DNA of 64,000 bases from DASXUC01 sp036505015. Its GTDB lineage: Bacteria; Sysuimicrobiota; Sysuimicrobiia; Sysuimicrobiales; Kaftiobacteriaceae. The translations under genes and the position numbers were made by a program. Where the stretch lies: assembly GCA_036505015.1 (NCBI GenBank), contig DASXUC010000053.1, positions 1 to 64,000 of the forward strand. Direction: 5' to 3'. Below are positions 41,658-50,387 of this stretch, one piece after another. The notes under the pieces are model-generated. The model was not told where the DNA came from, searched no databases, and was given only the letters and a program-made list of their open reading frames with translations. How positions within the stretch are numbered: the first letter of the stretch is position 1; each line of letters begins with the position of its first letter.

Positions 41658-42842
41658 TTGCCGCTGAGTGACAACCTGAAGAGCGTCGTACTCAGGACGA
41701 TCGACTCCATTTCAGAGGGACTGATTGACCTCGCCACGCACATTCACGAGCATCCAGAGATCGCCTTTCGGGAAGTTCAGGCTTCCCAATTGCTGGTTGA
41801 GACCCTGCGGCGGCACGGGTTTGCGACTGAACTAGGTGTCACCGATTTGCCGACCGCGTTCCGTGCCGAGCTCAGCGGCCGGGCCGACGGCCCGACCGTC
41901 GCATTCCTCGCAGAGTACGATGGCTTGCCGGAGATCGGTCACGCCTGCGGCCACAACCTGATCTGTACGGCGGCGCTCGGCGCCGGGATTGGGTTGGCCT
42001 CGGTAATGAACGAACTTTCCGGGAAGGTTGTCATTCTCGGTACCCCCGCCGAAGAGCACGGAGGTGGGAAAGTGCTCATGCTGGAACGGGGCGCTTTTCG
42101 CGCCGTCGACGCTGCGATCATGTTTCACCCTGGAAATGCAACATTGCTCGCCACTGGATCGCTGGCGTCCTATAGGTTGAAGGTTGAGTTCCTCGGGAAA
42201 GCCGCCCATGCCGCGGCGGCGCCGTTTGAGGGCATCAATGCCTTGGACGCTCTCGTTCAGATGTTCGTGAACCTCGGTCTGCTCCGACAACAGCTACGCG
42301 ACGACGCCCGAGTGCACGGTATCATCACCTACGGCGGCGCGGCGCCGAACATCATTCCCGACCGTGCAGAGGCAACCTTCAGTATCCGGGCAACCGACCG
42401 TGAGTATGCGGCCGTTGTCCTGGAGAAGGTCATCAAGTGTGGAAGAGCCGGCGCCGAAGCCACTGGGTGCGCATTCAAGTTCGAGAGTGCGAAAGGCTAC
42501 GATGCCCTAAGATCTAACGGCCCCATGGCCGGTGCGTTTGGCCATCACCTGAACGACTTGGGCTGGACGGTCGATCCCATACCTGCGAAACCTCGCATGG
42601 GGTCGACCGACATGGGCGATGTCAGCCAAGCAGTGCCTGCGGTGCAGCCTTTTGTGAAAATTGCGGACAATGTCGCCTGGCACACGGTGGAGTTTCGCGA
42701 GGCGGCGCGCGCGGAGCAAGGCATGCGGGCTATGCTCATCGCAGCAAAGGCGATGGCGCTGACGGGGTTTGACTACCTGACCGATCAGAATTTTCGGGAA
42801 GAAGTACAACTGGACTTTCAGGACAAGCGCGAAGAGCAGTGA
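41658..42842 (+). CDS. M20 family amidohydrolase (PM20D2/AbgB-like)
   Basis: A 394-residue M20D-type amidohydrolase. LATHIHEHPEIAFREVQAS, the metal site IGHACGHNL, GTPAEEHGGGKVLML and MFHPGNATLLA follow in family order, and GSTDMGDVSQAVP near the C terminus is the final ligand region. Members hydrolyse N-acyl or aminobenzoyl-glutamate-like amides and atypical dipeptides. The start is TTG 41658. It is the last gene of the plus-strand arm; the spacing (60 bases) allows co-transcription. Confidence 0.9.
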   Translation: MPLSDNLKSVVLRTIDSISEGLIDLATHIHEHPEIAFREVQASQLLVETLRRHGFATELGVTDLPTAFRAELSGRADGPTVAFLAEYDGLPEIGHACGHNLICTAALGAGIGLASVMNELSGKVVILGTPAEEHGGGKVLMLERGAFRAVDAAIMFHPGNATLLATGSLASYRLKVEFLGKAAHAAAAPFEGINALDALVQMFVNLGLLRQQLRDDARVHGIITYGGAAPNIIPDRAEATFSIRATDREYAAVVLEKVIKCGRAGAEATGCAFKFESAKGYDALRSNGPMAGAFGHHLNDLGWTVDPIPAKPRMGSTDMGDVSQAVPAVQPFVKIADNVAWHTVEFREAARAEQGMRAMLIAAKAMALTGFDYLTDQNFREEVQLDFQDKREEQ

Positions 42843-42909
42843 GCAGACCGTCACCGATTTCGGGGGACACCCGCCGTATTGCGTAGATCGCAGGCTGAGA
42901 GCGGGAGTC

Positions 42910-43454
42910 CTACTTCGTTAAGGCGTAACAGTAGCAGTCGCGGGGTTCGTCGCTGATGTTGGGATGCATGATCCAGCGGTGCAGGATGCCTTCGCGCCGC
43001 ATGCCGATCTTCTCCAGCACGCGGGCCGAGCCGGTGTTCTCGACGTCGCACAACGCCCAGACGCGATAGATCGCCGGCTGGGCGATCGCCCAGCCGGTCA
43101 TCGCCTCCACGGCTTCTGTCATCAGCCCGCGGCCCCACAATTCGCGCGCCAGCACGTATCCGATCTCGGCCTTGTGCCCCTGCATCCGCAGCTCAATCAT
43201 GCCGACGGCGCCCCGGAGATTTCGGAGGGCGATCACGTAGGGGAAGGCTTCACCGTTTCCCACGCGCGAATGCATCGGCGGATGAATGCCTCCGTTTGTG
43301 CAATCTCCGAGTGCAGTCGCCACATCAGGTATCGCGTCACTTCTGGGTCTGGTGCATAGCGGTCGAAGATGGCGGGAGCATCGTCGAGCGTCGGACGTCG
43401 CAGCACGAGTCGGGTGGTCTGGATCTCTTCGGGTGGTCCCATGCCTTGACCCAC
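42910..43454 (-). pseudogene. frameshifted RimJ/RimL-type N-acetyltransferase
   Basis: The N-terminal part (IQTTRLVLRRPTLDDAPAIF through FIRRCIRAWE, from ATG 43454) and the C-terminal part (GEAFPYVIALRNLRGAVGM through GYVLARELWGRGLMTEAV and ENTGSARVLEKIGM, to 42910) are in different frames. They join near 43252 if one base is restored. Both halves are complete, so the damage is a single small deletion or a sequencing error. It stands next to a second damaged gene. Confidence 0.85.
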
Positions 43455-43469
43455 GGAGGCTAAGGCCGC

Positions 43470-44861
43470 TCAGATGTAGCCATAACAGCGCTTGAGCTCA
43501 TCGAAGCGGTAGTAGTGGCTGCCGGCGCGGATGCTGCGGCACCCGGTCTTGAACAGCGTCTCGCGTTCGTTGTAGAGTATCTTGACGAGGTAGTCCCGGC
43601 CGCATTGGCATAGACGTCCCACTGGATGTTCACCGCATAGGGCGTGACCAGCTCTCCCCGCCACGGGTTGGTGTCGTACGTGTACGTCTCGGCGACGGGC
43701 ACCTGCTTGTCGCTGTATGGCAGTCGCATCAGCGCTGCGAGCGGGATGACAATCTCCGCATGGGCGAACCGGAGGTCGGCCAAGAGTGAGCTGTGGCCAC
43801 TGCGGATTTCATCCACGGCGTTGAAGAAATCGTCCTGGAGCACCTTCGCCATCTTGAACGTAATGGTGGCGCCCGCGAAGCTCGGACCCTTGCCGTAGAA
43901 GTCTTAGGCGTCCTTGAGGTACGCGAACCAGCGCGCCGCCGGCACCGGAATGAAGAGATTGAACGTCCACCGCCCTTCTTCGCTGAGACCCGGGGCGATC
44001 GCGTAGAGGCTGTACAGCGAGGCCACGGCGTCGACGTCGTTGAAATCGACCGCGGCACCGGTGTCCGGGTCCGTGATGAAGTACCCGCCCGCGGCCAGCC
44101 CATCGACGAACGCCGACGTAAAGAGGCCCCTGAGCACCTCTCTGGCGTACCGGTGACTGGCGGGGCTGTAATAGATCCCATCGATCTTGGCCGCCAGCGT
44201 TGGGTCGTGGACGAGCCACTCCTGGTAGTCGGCGTTCTGCGGTGCCTTGTGGAAGTAGAGCAGATCTGTGTTGACCTCAGGCGGATCGATGAGCGGAACG
44301 AGCGCCGGCATGTGCGCGCCGAGCGAGGTGACAAAGTTGTTCTGACTGTCGACCGCCCGATCTTTGCCGGAGCTCAGCACACGCACACGCCGTCCGGCCC
44401 GTGCGCCTTGTGCGAAGAACGCGGATAGCCGCTCGAGCAGGCGCGCGGCTAATTGGCGATGCTCTCGCACCCCGCGGCCGCTCAGGTTTCCGTAGCCAAG
44501 CTTGATGTTGACCCGCTCCAGGCTCACGACCTGGGGTTCAAGGAGACGGCCGAGGTCGGTGAGCGCCCCCGCGGCACGTGCGTGCGCGGTGAGCTGCTTG
44601 AGGTAGTCGATGTCGCGTCCCGACGTGAGCGCCCGTGAGCCGTGCCGCGCGACGAGCTGTGTGAAGACCGGAGCATACCCCGCCGGCGGGGGCTCATAGC
44701 TCTTGATGTTCTGCTGCGGCTCGTAGGGGGTATTGGAGGCGAAGTAACCTTTCGAGGAGAAGGTGTCTGCCTGCCCGAGACACGCGCTGGTGAGGGCTAG
44801 GGTCAGCGCGATGGCCAGGAATCCGAGCTTCGACTGAGTGTCGCGACCTGCTCCGCATCAT
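43470..44861 (-). pseudogene. decayed histidine-acid phosphatase (MINPP/phytase-like) lipoprotein
   Basis: Reassembled, this is a protein of roughly 460 residues. It has a lipoprotein signal (LAIALTLALTSAC), the catalytic QLVARHGSRAL motif, a VRVLSSGKDRAVDS block and the proton-donor motif FAHAEIVIPL near the C terminus, as in multiple inositol-polyphosphate phosphatases. Three lesions are visible: the only usable ATGs (44858/44861) are out of frame with the signal peptide, an in-frame TAA lies at 43904-43906 (KDA-stop-DFYGKGP), and a one-base shift near 43605 moves the last 45 residues (GRDYLVKILYNERETL onward) to another frame. A substitution plus two shifts suggest real decay, not one error. 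Confidence 0.85.
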
Positions 44862-44914
44862 GGAGTCAATGGGAAGTCGGTTTCGGCAGCGGAATCATGC
44901 TTCCTGGAGACTAT

Positions 44915-45745
44915 ATGAAGCCACACACGCGCTTCGCCGTTCCAAGCGACCTCACCACACTGGCGGCTCTGTGCCGTGCGGCCGTTGGCCCAGACGACTA
45001 CGTGCTGGAATACCTTCCCGAGATGGTTGCCGACAAGGAAATTCTTGTCGCCGTGGCGAGCGGACACATCCGGGCCATGACCGGTCTGACCGAGTGCGCG
45101 GATGGCGCGCTGTGGATTGGGCAACTCCGTACCCATCCCAGATGGCGCCGCCGCGGCCTGGCGCGGGCGCTGCTGGACCATGCGTATGCGCGTGTCATCC
45201 GCGAGCGGCGTCCGGCGCTGCGCCTGTGGACGAGCCAGCACAACGTCGCCGCCCGGACTCTGTTCGAGTCGGATGGCTTCAGGCCCGTCGCGGTATTCAG
45301 CCGGATGCAGGCCAGAGGGCTTCCGAGTAGAATCCGCCGGGGACCTGCGCTCAGCGTCCGCGGGATGAACAGCCTGCTGCGGCGATGGAAACGGTCACTA
45401 TTCTCCAGACATGCGAAGGGCTATCTGGACTACCGCTGGCGTTTCATACGCCTGAATGGGTCGGTGATCCGGACGCTCGTCAGGCGGGGGGAGCTCTTCG
45501 TGGGTTCACGAAACGCATTCCTGCTCTGGAATGAGGAGGAAGTTCAGACGCACGCTCACGTCGTGGTGCTTACTGGAGGCAAGGCGACGCTGCGGATTGC
45601 TCGCCGCACTGCGGGCGCCAAAGGGCATTCACTGGTCGAGGCGTTTCTGCCCAGAACGAAACGCTCGCTGGCCGTCGCACGTCAGGCGGGTTTCAGGATG
45701 GCGAGCTGGGGAACGCGGGCCATCCTCTTCGAGCGGCCGGCATGA
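44915..45745 (+). CDS. GNAT-family N-acetyltransferase
   Basis: A 276-residue protein. The N-terminal 130 residues are a GNAT domain (FAVPSDLTTLAALCRAAV, ALWIGQLRTHPRWRRRGLARALLDHA, NVAARTLFESDGF). The C-terminal half, about 140 residues, looks like a degenerate second GNAT lobe ending in ARQAGFRMASWG. The substrate is unknown. ATG 44915 is chosen because GGAGA lies five bases upstream; ATG 44897 is also in frame. It overlaps the next gene by 4 bases, so the two are translationally coupled. Confidence 0.8.
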   Translation: MKPHTRFAVPSDLTTLAALCRAAVGPDDYVLEYLPEMVADKEILVAVASGHIRAMTGLTECADGALWIGQLRTHPRWRRRGLARALLDHAYARVIRERRPALRLWTSQHNVAARTLFESDGFRPVAVFSRMQARGLPSRIRRGPALSVRGMNSLLRRWKRSLFSRHAKGYLDYRWRFIRLNGSVIRTLVRRGELFVGSRNAFLLWNEEEVQTHAHVVVLTGGKATLRIARRTAGAKGHSLVEAFLPRTKRSLAVARQAGFRMASWGTRAILFERPA

Positions 45746-46473
45746 CACACGAAGAGCGGCTGGAGCTTGCCGGGCGCCTGCGTGACCTCATCCTCGAGCG
45801 GTACGCGGACGCAGTCATAGCGGTCTTCGTCACAAGTTCGACGGCGCGCGGGCTCGATCTCGAATTCTCTGACCTGGAGTTGACGGCGGTCCATCGCGAT
45901 GGTGCCGCCCCGCCGGACCGCTCCTACTACTACCGCGGCATTCTGATTGAAGTGTCGCACGTTGAGGAGTCGAAGATCCTCGCCCCGCAGATGGAGGCGC
46001 GCTGGCCGGAGACGGCCGGCGGGTATCGGGGCCGCATCGTCCTCTATGAGCGTGACCGCTGGACCGAACGCCTGGACCAAGTCCTCGATGCGTTTGACGC
46101 GGTCGAGCGGACTCCGGCGCAACGGATGGCGCTGCTCGACATGCTGGAGTTCCGTGACAAGCTTCGCAACGCGCGCCTGACCGACGACGAAATTTTCTTT
46201 CGCGGGTGCGCCACCTACTTCGCCGACAGTGCCACCAACTTCGTGCTCTTCCTGAACGGCCGGCAGATGGTCACGACCCGCTGGTTCTTTCAGCAGGCAC
46301 TGGAGTGCCCGGAGCAGCCGGCGCGGTTCCGCGAGCACCTCGAAGTACTGCTGGGTGTGCGGCGGGCTAACAGGGAGGAGATCTCTGCTGTTGCGGAGGG
46401 CCTGGCGAATGGCCTGATCACGATGGCGGCGGCGCACGGAATCGTCGCCGAGTCGGAAGAGCTGCTGGTGTGA
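45742..46473 (+). CDS. nucleotidyltransferase-fold protein (kanamycin nucleotidyltransferase-like)
   Basis: A 243-residue protein. FVTSSTARGLDLEFSDLEL (about residues 29-47) resembles the GS...SDxD/E catalytic segment of minimal nucleotidyltransferases, but the usual GS is TSS/STARG and the acidic pair is D-x-E. The rest is helical, with a conserved-looking ERDRWTERLDQVLDAFD stretch. It may adenylylate a small molecule such as an aminoglycoside, or be inactive. Coupling to a GNAT gene suggests joint small-molecule modification. The call is fold-level only. Confidence 0.6.
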   Translation: MTHEERLELAGRLRDLILERYADAVIAVFVTSSTARGLDLEFSDLELTAVHRDGAAPPDRSYYYRGILIEVSHVEESKILAPQMEARWPETAGGYRGRIVLYERDRWTERLDQVLDAFDAVERTPAQRMALLDMLEFRDKLRNARLTDDEIFFRGCATYFADSATNFVLFLNGRQMVTTRWFFQQALECPEQPARFREHLEVLLGVRRANREEISAVAEGLANGLITMAAAHGIVAESEELLV

Positions 46474-46487
46474 GTGAACTGGCCTCC

Positions 46488-47426
46488 TCAGTCGCCGGCC
46501 AGGGCGGACACCTCGACGGCCTCGTCATCGGTCATCGTCCACGCCGCCGCCGCAACGTTGATTCCGACATGCTCGGGGGCGGTCACGCCGGTGATAATGG
46601 TCGCCACGGCCGGCTGCGCGAGCAGCCAGGCGATGGCCACGTCGGTGATGCTGTGCTCATACCGCCGCGCCCACTCTTCGAGCTTGCGGACGATGGCAAA
46701 GTTCCGGGGCGTAGCAATGGCCCGCGCAAATCGCTCATTGTCATGGCCGCGCGTCCCTGCCGGCGCCGGTTCGCCCTCGCGGTATTTTCCCGTCAGCATC
46801 CCGCCGGCCAGCGGCGCATAGGGGATGATCCCAATTCCGAGCGCACGGCAGGCGGGGAGCAGCTCTCGCTCGATGTCTCGGAACAGCAGCGAATAGTGGG
46901 GCTGGATGGAGACCAGCGGCGCCCACCCGTGCCGGTCGGTCGTCCACTGCGCCCAGGTCATCTGCCAGGCCGCGAAGTTGCTGCATCCGACGTATCGCAC
47001 CTTCCCGGCGCGGACGAGATCGTCCAGCGCTCGCATCGTTTCATCGATTGGCGTCTCCTGATCCCACCCATGGAGCTGCAGCAGGTCGATGTAGTCGGTG
47101 CGCAGCCGGACCAGGCTGGCGTCGACGGCCGGCAGGATATGCGCGCGGGACGATCCGCGGTCCAGTGGACCGGATCCCATCCGCCCGTGGACCTTCGTCG
47201 CGATGACGGCCTGCGCCCGCTTGCCCGCCAGGGCCGCACCGAGATAGGTCTCCGACAGCCCGCGGCTGTACACGTTGGCGGTATCGAAGAAGTTGACCCC
47301 AAGATCGAGCGCGGCCGCGACGATGCGCCCGGTGCCGGATGCATCCACCCGCGCGCCGAAGGTATTGCCTCCGAGGCCGAGCCGGGAGACCTTCAGCCCC
47401 GAGCTGCCGAGCCGGCGATATTCCAT
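46488..47426 (-). CDS. aldo/keto reductase
   Basis: A 312-residue AKR with the full signature: MEYRRLGSSGLKVSRLGLGGN at the start, LGVNFFDTANVYSRG with the catalytic aspartate and tyrosine, IATKVHGRMG with the lysine, DLLQLHGWD with the histidine, and VRYVGCSNFAAWQ. Members reduce aldehydes and ketones with NADPH. No specific substrate can be assigned. It converges with the nucleotidyltransferase gene 14 bases away. Confidence 0.92.
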   Translation of the reverse strand: MEYRRLGSSGLKVSRLGLGGNTFGARVDASGTGRIVAAALDLGVNFFDTANVYSRGLSETYLGAALAGKRAQAVIATKVHGRMGSGPLDRGSSRAHILPAVDASLVRLRTDYIDLLQLHGWDQETPIDETMRALDDLVRAGKVRYVGCSNFAAWQMTWAQWTTDRHGWAPLVSIQPHYSLLFRDIERELLPACRALGIGIIPYAPLAGGMLTGKYREGEPAPAGTRGHDNERFARAIATPRNFAIVRKLEEWARRYEHSITDVAIAWLLAQPAVATIITGVTAPEHVGINVAAAAWTMTDDEAVEVSALAGD

Positions 47427-47546
47427 CTGCTGTCACCTGCTGTTCCGATTCCCTCCGACCGCGGGGGCAACCTGTCGCCGTCCCGGTAAACGTCCACCGC
47501 CCGCGCGCGGTCAGAGCAGTGACTACGCAGAAAGGGGTGGCACGCA

Positions 47547-47963
47547 GTGCAGAGATCGAAGAGGTTGCTCGCCGCAGGCCTGGCCGTGGCCGTTACCGCC
47601 GGGCTGCTGTTCGTCACCGCCGCGCTTGCTCAGCCGGCTCCGCCGAGTCCCCAGCAGCGCGGGCCGATGTGTCAGGGAGTGCTTCCCAGCCAGGCGGACC
47701 CGATCCTCGCCAAATATCGGGAGCGGGCACAAACGGCGCGCGACAATGTGATGAAGGAAGACCGGGCGTTGTTCGCGCTGCTGATCGCCGAGAATACGAC
47801 GCGGGCGGCCGTGGATGCCCAGACCACCAAGGCCAACGATGCGCGCAGCGCGTTGGCCAGAGTGCGGCTGGACATGCTCTGGGATCTGCGGGCGGTCATT
47901 CCAGCCCAGAACCGTGAGCAGGTGTTTCGCTGCGCGGAGTTCACGCTGCTGCGGCGCCGGTAA
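47547..47963 (+). CDS. Spy/CpxP-like periplasmic protein
   Basis: A 138-residue secreted protein with a clear signal peptide (LLAAGLAVAVTAGLLFVTAALAQ). The mature part is helical, with YRERAQTARDNVMKEDRALFALL and a second helix around RSALARVRLDMLWDLRAVI, a pattern like LTXXQ/Spy-type metal-responsive or chaperone proteins. It contains two cysteines (C42 and one near residue 130) that could form a disulfide. The start is GTG. A strong terminator follows at 47988. Confidence 0.62.
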   Translation: MQRSKRLLAAGLAVAVTAGLLFVTAALAQPAPPSPQQRGPMCQGVLPSQADPILAKYRERAQTARDNVMKEDRALFALLIAENTTRAAVDAQTTKANDARSALARVRLDMLWDLRAVIPAQNREQVFRCAEFTLLRRR

Positions 47964-47987
47964 GTCCCGAGGCTCAGCGGCACGCGA

Positions 47988-48023
47988 ATCGGGCCGGGTG
48001 CACTCCGGCCCGATTGCTTTTTC
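47988..48023 (+). terminator. Rho-independent terminator after the Spy-like gene
   Basis: AATCGGGCCGG (47988-47998) and CCGGCCCGATT (48006-48016) form a perfect 11-bp stem with a 7-base loop, followed by GCTTTTTC. Confidence 0.9.
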
Positions 48024-48059
48024 TGGGGAAAAGAACATACGACGGAGGAGGCAGACACG

Positions 48060-48263
48060 ATGCATCAGCACCCGCCCGGGCCGCCACCGCCCGGTCCCCC
48101 GGTTCCGCCCGGTCCCCCGGGTCCGCCACCGATGCCACCAGAACCGCCGATCCCGCCGGGTCCGCCCGAACCGCGCCCCCAGCCCCGTACGAACCCGAGT
48201 CCTCAATTGTACGATTCGCGGCAGATTTCTCTCGGGTTCGTCCGGGGCCAGGACACGGGTTAG
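48060..48263 (+). CDS. small Gly-Pro-Pro-rich protein
   Basis: A 67-residue protein. Residues 5-45 are almost entirely Pro, Gly and a few Met/Glu, with repeated PPGPP and PPEPP units; the last 20 residues (SPQLYDSRQISLGFVRG) are ordinary sequence. The collagen-like or polyproline composition suggests an extended surface or linker peptide, but no signal sequence is present. GGAGGAGG lies eight bases before the ATG, an unusually strong ribosome binding site, which supports translation. It overlaps the convergent M24 peptidase gene by 4 bases. I know of no matching family. Confidence 0.55.
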   Translation: MHQHPPGPPPPGPPVPPGPPGPPPMPPEPPIPPGPPEPRPQPRTNPSPQLYDSRQISLGFVRGQDTG

Positions 48264-49456
48264 CGGATCGTCAGGCGCTCGAGGTCCCGCGGGTACGAGG
48301 TCAGCGGTTCTGCGCCGGACTCGGTCACGACGACGGTGTCTGAGTGGCGGAAGCCGCCCAGGCCCGGCACGTAGATTCCCGGTTCGATGCTGAAGACCAT
48401 TCCGGGCTGAATCTCGGTCGGATCGCCGCTGTCCAAATACGGCGCCTGATGGTTGGGGACGCCCAGACCGATGGAATGGCCGGTGTGATGCCGCCAGTAC
48501 GGCGTCAGATTCCGGTCTGCGAAGTATTTCCGGACCACCCGGTCGACATCGGCACACCGCCGGCCCGGCCGCAGCGCGTCGAGGGCCACCTGCTGCATCT
48601 CCAGCATCAACGAGAAGAACGCTGCCGCCTCGGCGGAGACCGGCGCGACGATCATCGTCCGCTCCAGCTCGCTGTAGTAGCCCGCCATCCCGGCCGTGGC
48701 GCCGCTGACCAGCACATCTCCGGGCTGAATCTGTGCGTTCGTGATCATCGCGTGCGCCAGGGCGGAGTGCGGTCCGATCTGGCCCCGGTACCCGGCGTGC
48801 GCGCCGGCCGACATCCAGCCGTAAGGCCGATAGGCGTCCCCGAGCTCGGCCAACATCTGCGCGCTTGCCTCGCGGGACGCCTGTTCGGAGATGTCGATCT
48901 CCTTCACCCCCGGGCGCGTGTAGCGCTGCAGGAGTTCGTGTGCGCGATGACCCCAGCGGGCGCTCTCACGGAACAGCGCAAGCTCTTGCGCCGACTTGAC
49001 GGCCATCATCGCGTCGATGCCGGGACCGATCTTCCGCACGTCCGCCTGCGGCAGCAGGGTGCTGAGGGCGGGCCCACGGTATCCACACCCGCCGCTGTAG
49101 CCGTCGTCGTCGACGGCGAGGATACCCAAGGCCACGCCGGCCGCGGTGAGGTGATCGGCCAGCAGGTGCATCGGATGTCGGTCGCCCGGATACTCCGGAT
49201 AGGCGATCACGGCGTCGGCGTCCGCGAGCGCCGCCGCGTGTTCCTGCTCCAACCGGGGAACGAACAAGGTTGTCGGGCCATCGGCGGTGACGATCAGTGC
49301 GAGCGGCCGCTCCGTGGGGATGAACGCAAACCCCGTAAAGTACAGTACGGAGAGAGGAGAGAACAGGCAGGCGCCTGCGGCCCGTTCGCGGGCCACCAGC
49401 GCCCGCAGCCGATCGCGGCGCGCGGCCAGTTCGGATCCAGACGGCGCGAGGATCAT
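48260..49456 (-). CDS. M24 family Xaa-Pro aminopeptidase/dipeptidase
   Basis: A 398-residue metallopeptidase with a creatinase-like N-terminal domain (residues 1-150) and a pita-bread catalytic domain. Metal ligands lie in GDVLVSGATAGMAGYYSELERT, HHTGHSIGLGVPNH, the FSIEPGIYVPG glutamate and the final GFRHSDTVVVTESG region. In the first segment the usual D-x-G-x-x-x-x-G-Y-x-x-D is altered (SGATAGMAGYYSE), so a metal ligand may be non-standard. It overlaps the AstE-like gene by 4 bases and is the last gene of the second peptide operon. Confidence 0.88.
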   Translation of the reverse strand: MILAPSGSELAARRDRLRALVARERAAGACLFSPLSVLYFTGFAFIPTERPLALIVTADGPTTLFVPRLEQEHAAALADADAVIAYPEYPGDRHPMHLLADHLTAAGVALGILAVDDDGYSGGCGYRGPALSTLLPQADVRKIGPGIDAMMAVKSAQELALFRESARWGHRAHELLQRYTRPGVKEIDISEQASREASAQMLAELGDAYRPYGWMSAGAHAGYRGQIGPHSALAHAMITNAQIQPGDVLVSGATAGMAGYYSELERTMIVAPVSAEAAAFFSLMLEMQQVALDALRPGRRCADVDRVVRKYFADRNLTPYWRHHTGHSIGLGVPNHQAPYLDSGDPTEIQPGMVFSIEPGIYVPGLGGFRHSDTVVVTESGAEPLTSYPRDLERLTIR

Positions 49457-50376
49457 CGTTCGGCAGAGGCCATGTTGCCGATCATGTAGCCATAGATGCC
49501 CGGCTCGACGACGTTGGCCGTGCGCTGGGTGAGCACCATGATGCCGCGATCGAACGGGCAGCGCACCACTTCGAGTTCGTCGAAGGAATAGGGGCTGACG
49601 ATCCGCCCCAAGACCTGGCCGCCGGTGACTTCGATCCCCAGGTCGGTGACCTCCGGCAGCAGCAGACCTCCGTGGTGCGGGCGGAGGATGGCGATCTCGG
49701 TGAGCACGATCTGCGGCGGTGGCGCCGCCGGCTCTCCCGGCAGCACGTGCAGCGTCTGCAGGACGTTGGCCAGCCCCTGGATGCCGCGCCGCACATAGGC
49801 CGTTTGATCGATGTCGCCCCCGCCCAGTTCGACCACCACGGAAGGAACGTTCAGGCCCCGCGTGACACTGATCGACGTCCCGGCCAGGCTCTCCCTGGCA
49901 CGGTAGAGCAGCGGCGAGCCGAAGGCGCGCGAGAGTGTCTCGGCGTTAAGGATGTAAACGTAATCCACGGTGGGATAGGCACCGCCCGCGTGCAGGTCGA
50001 TGTAGTACTCGATCTTCTTCAGGAAGTGCTCGACCATGTGGTGGGCCAGTTGTTCGGTGAGCAGACCGTCGGCGCTGCCGGGAAAGACGCGGTTCAAGTT
50101 GACCATGTCGATCGGTGTGGCGCGGGTGATGGCGGCGTAGGAGAAGGGATTGGCCACCGGCAGGACCAGCAGCGTGCCCGCGAGTCCGCTCAGATCATAC
50201 TCGTGGAGGAAGCGGTAGACGATTTCGACCCCCACCGATTCCTCCCCGTGAATGCCCGCGGAGATGCCGACCGTGGGTCCCGGCCTGTCTCCGACGATTT
50301 CGTGCAGGGGCAGCAGCAATTCGGTACCGCTGGCCAACTGTGAGACGTGGATCGGGCGGTACGTGCGCGTGGGCAT
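49453..50376 (-). CDS. succinylglutamate desuccinylase/aspartoacylase-family (M14) enzyme
   Basis: A 307-residue zinc carboxypeptidase-like enzyme. The zinc ligands are in ISAGIHGEESVG (H and E) and YYIDLHAGG (H). NLNRVFPGS supplies the conserved Asn-Arg. A biotinyl-like C-terminal barrel (LLLPEVTDLGIEVTGGQVLGRIV) completes the AstE/AspA fold. Members release acetate or succinate from N-acyl amino acids. ATG 50376 is chosen because AGGAGG lies seven bases upstream, inside the longer frame from 50391. It lies between transporter and peptidase genes, so imported peptides or acylated amino acids are the likely substrates. Confidence 0.88.
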   Translation of the reverse strand: MPTRTYRPIHVSQLASGTELLLPLHEIVGDRPGPTVGISAGIHGEESVGVEIVYRFLHEYDLSGLAGTLLVLPVANPFSYAAITRATPIDMVNLNRVFPGSADGLLTEQLAHHMVEHFLKKIEYYIDLHAGGAYPTVDYVYILNAETLSRAFGSPLLYRARESLAGTSISVTRGLNVPSVVVELGGGDIDQTAYVRRGIQGLANVLQTLHVLPGEPAAPPPQIVLTEIAILRPHHGGLLLPEVTDLGIEVTGGQVLGRIVSPYSFDELEVVRCPFDRGIMVLTQRTANVVEPGIYGYMIGNMASAER

Positions 50377-50387
50377 CGTCAGCCTCC

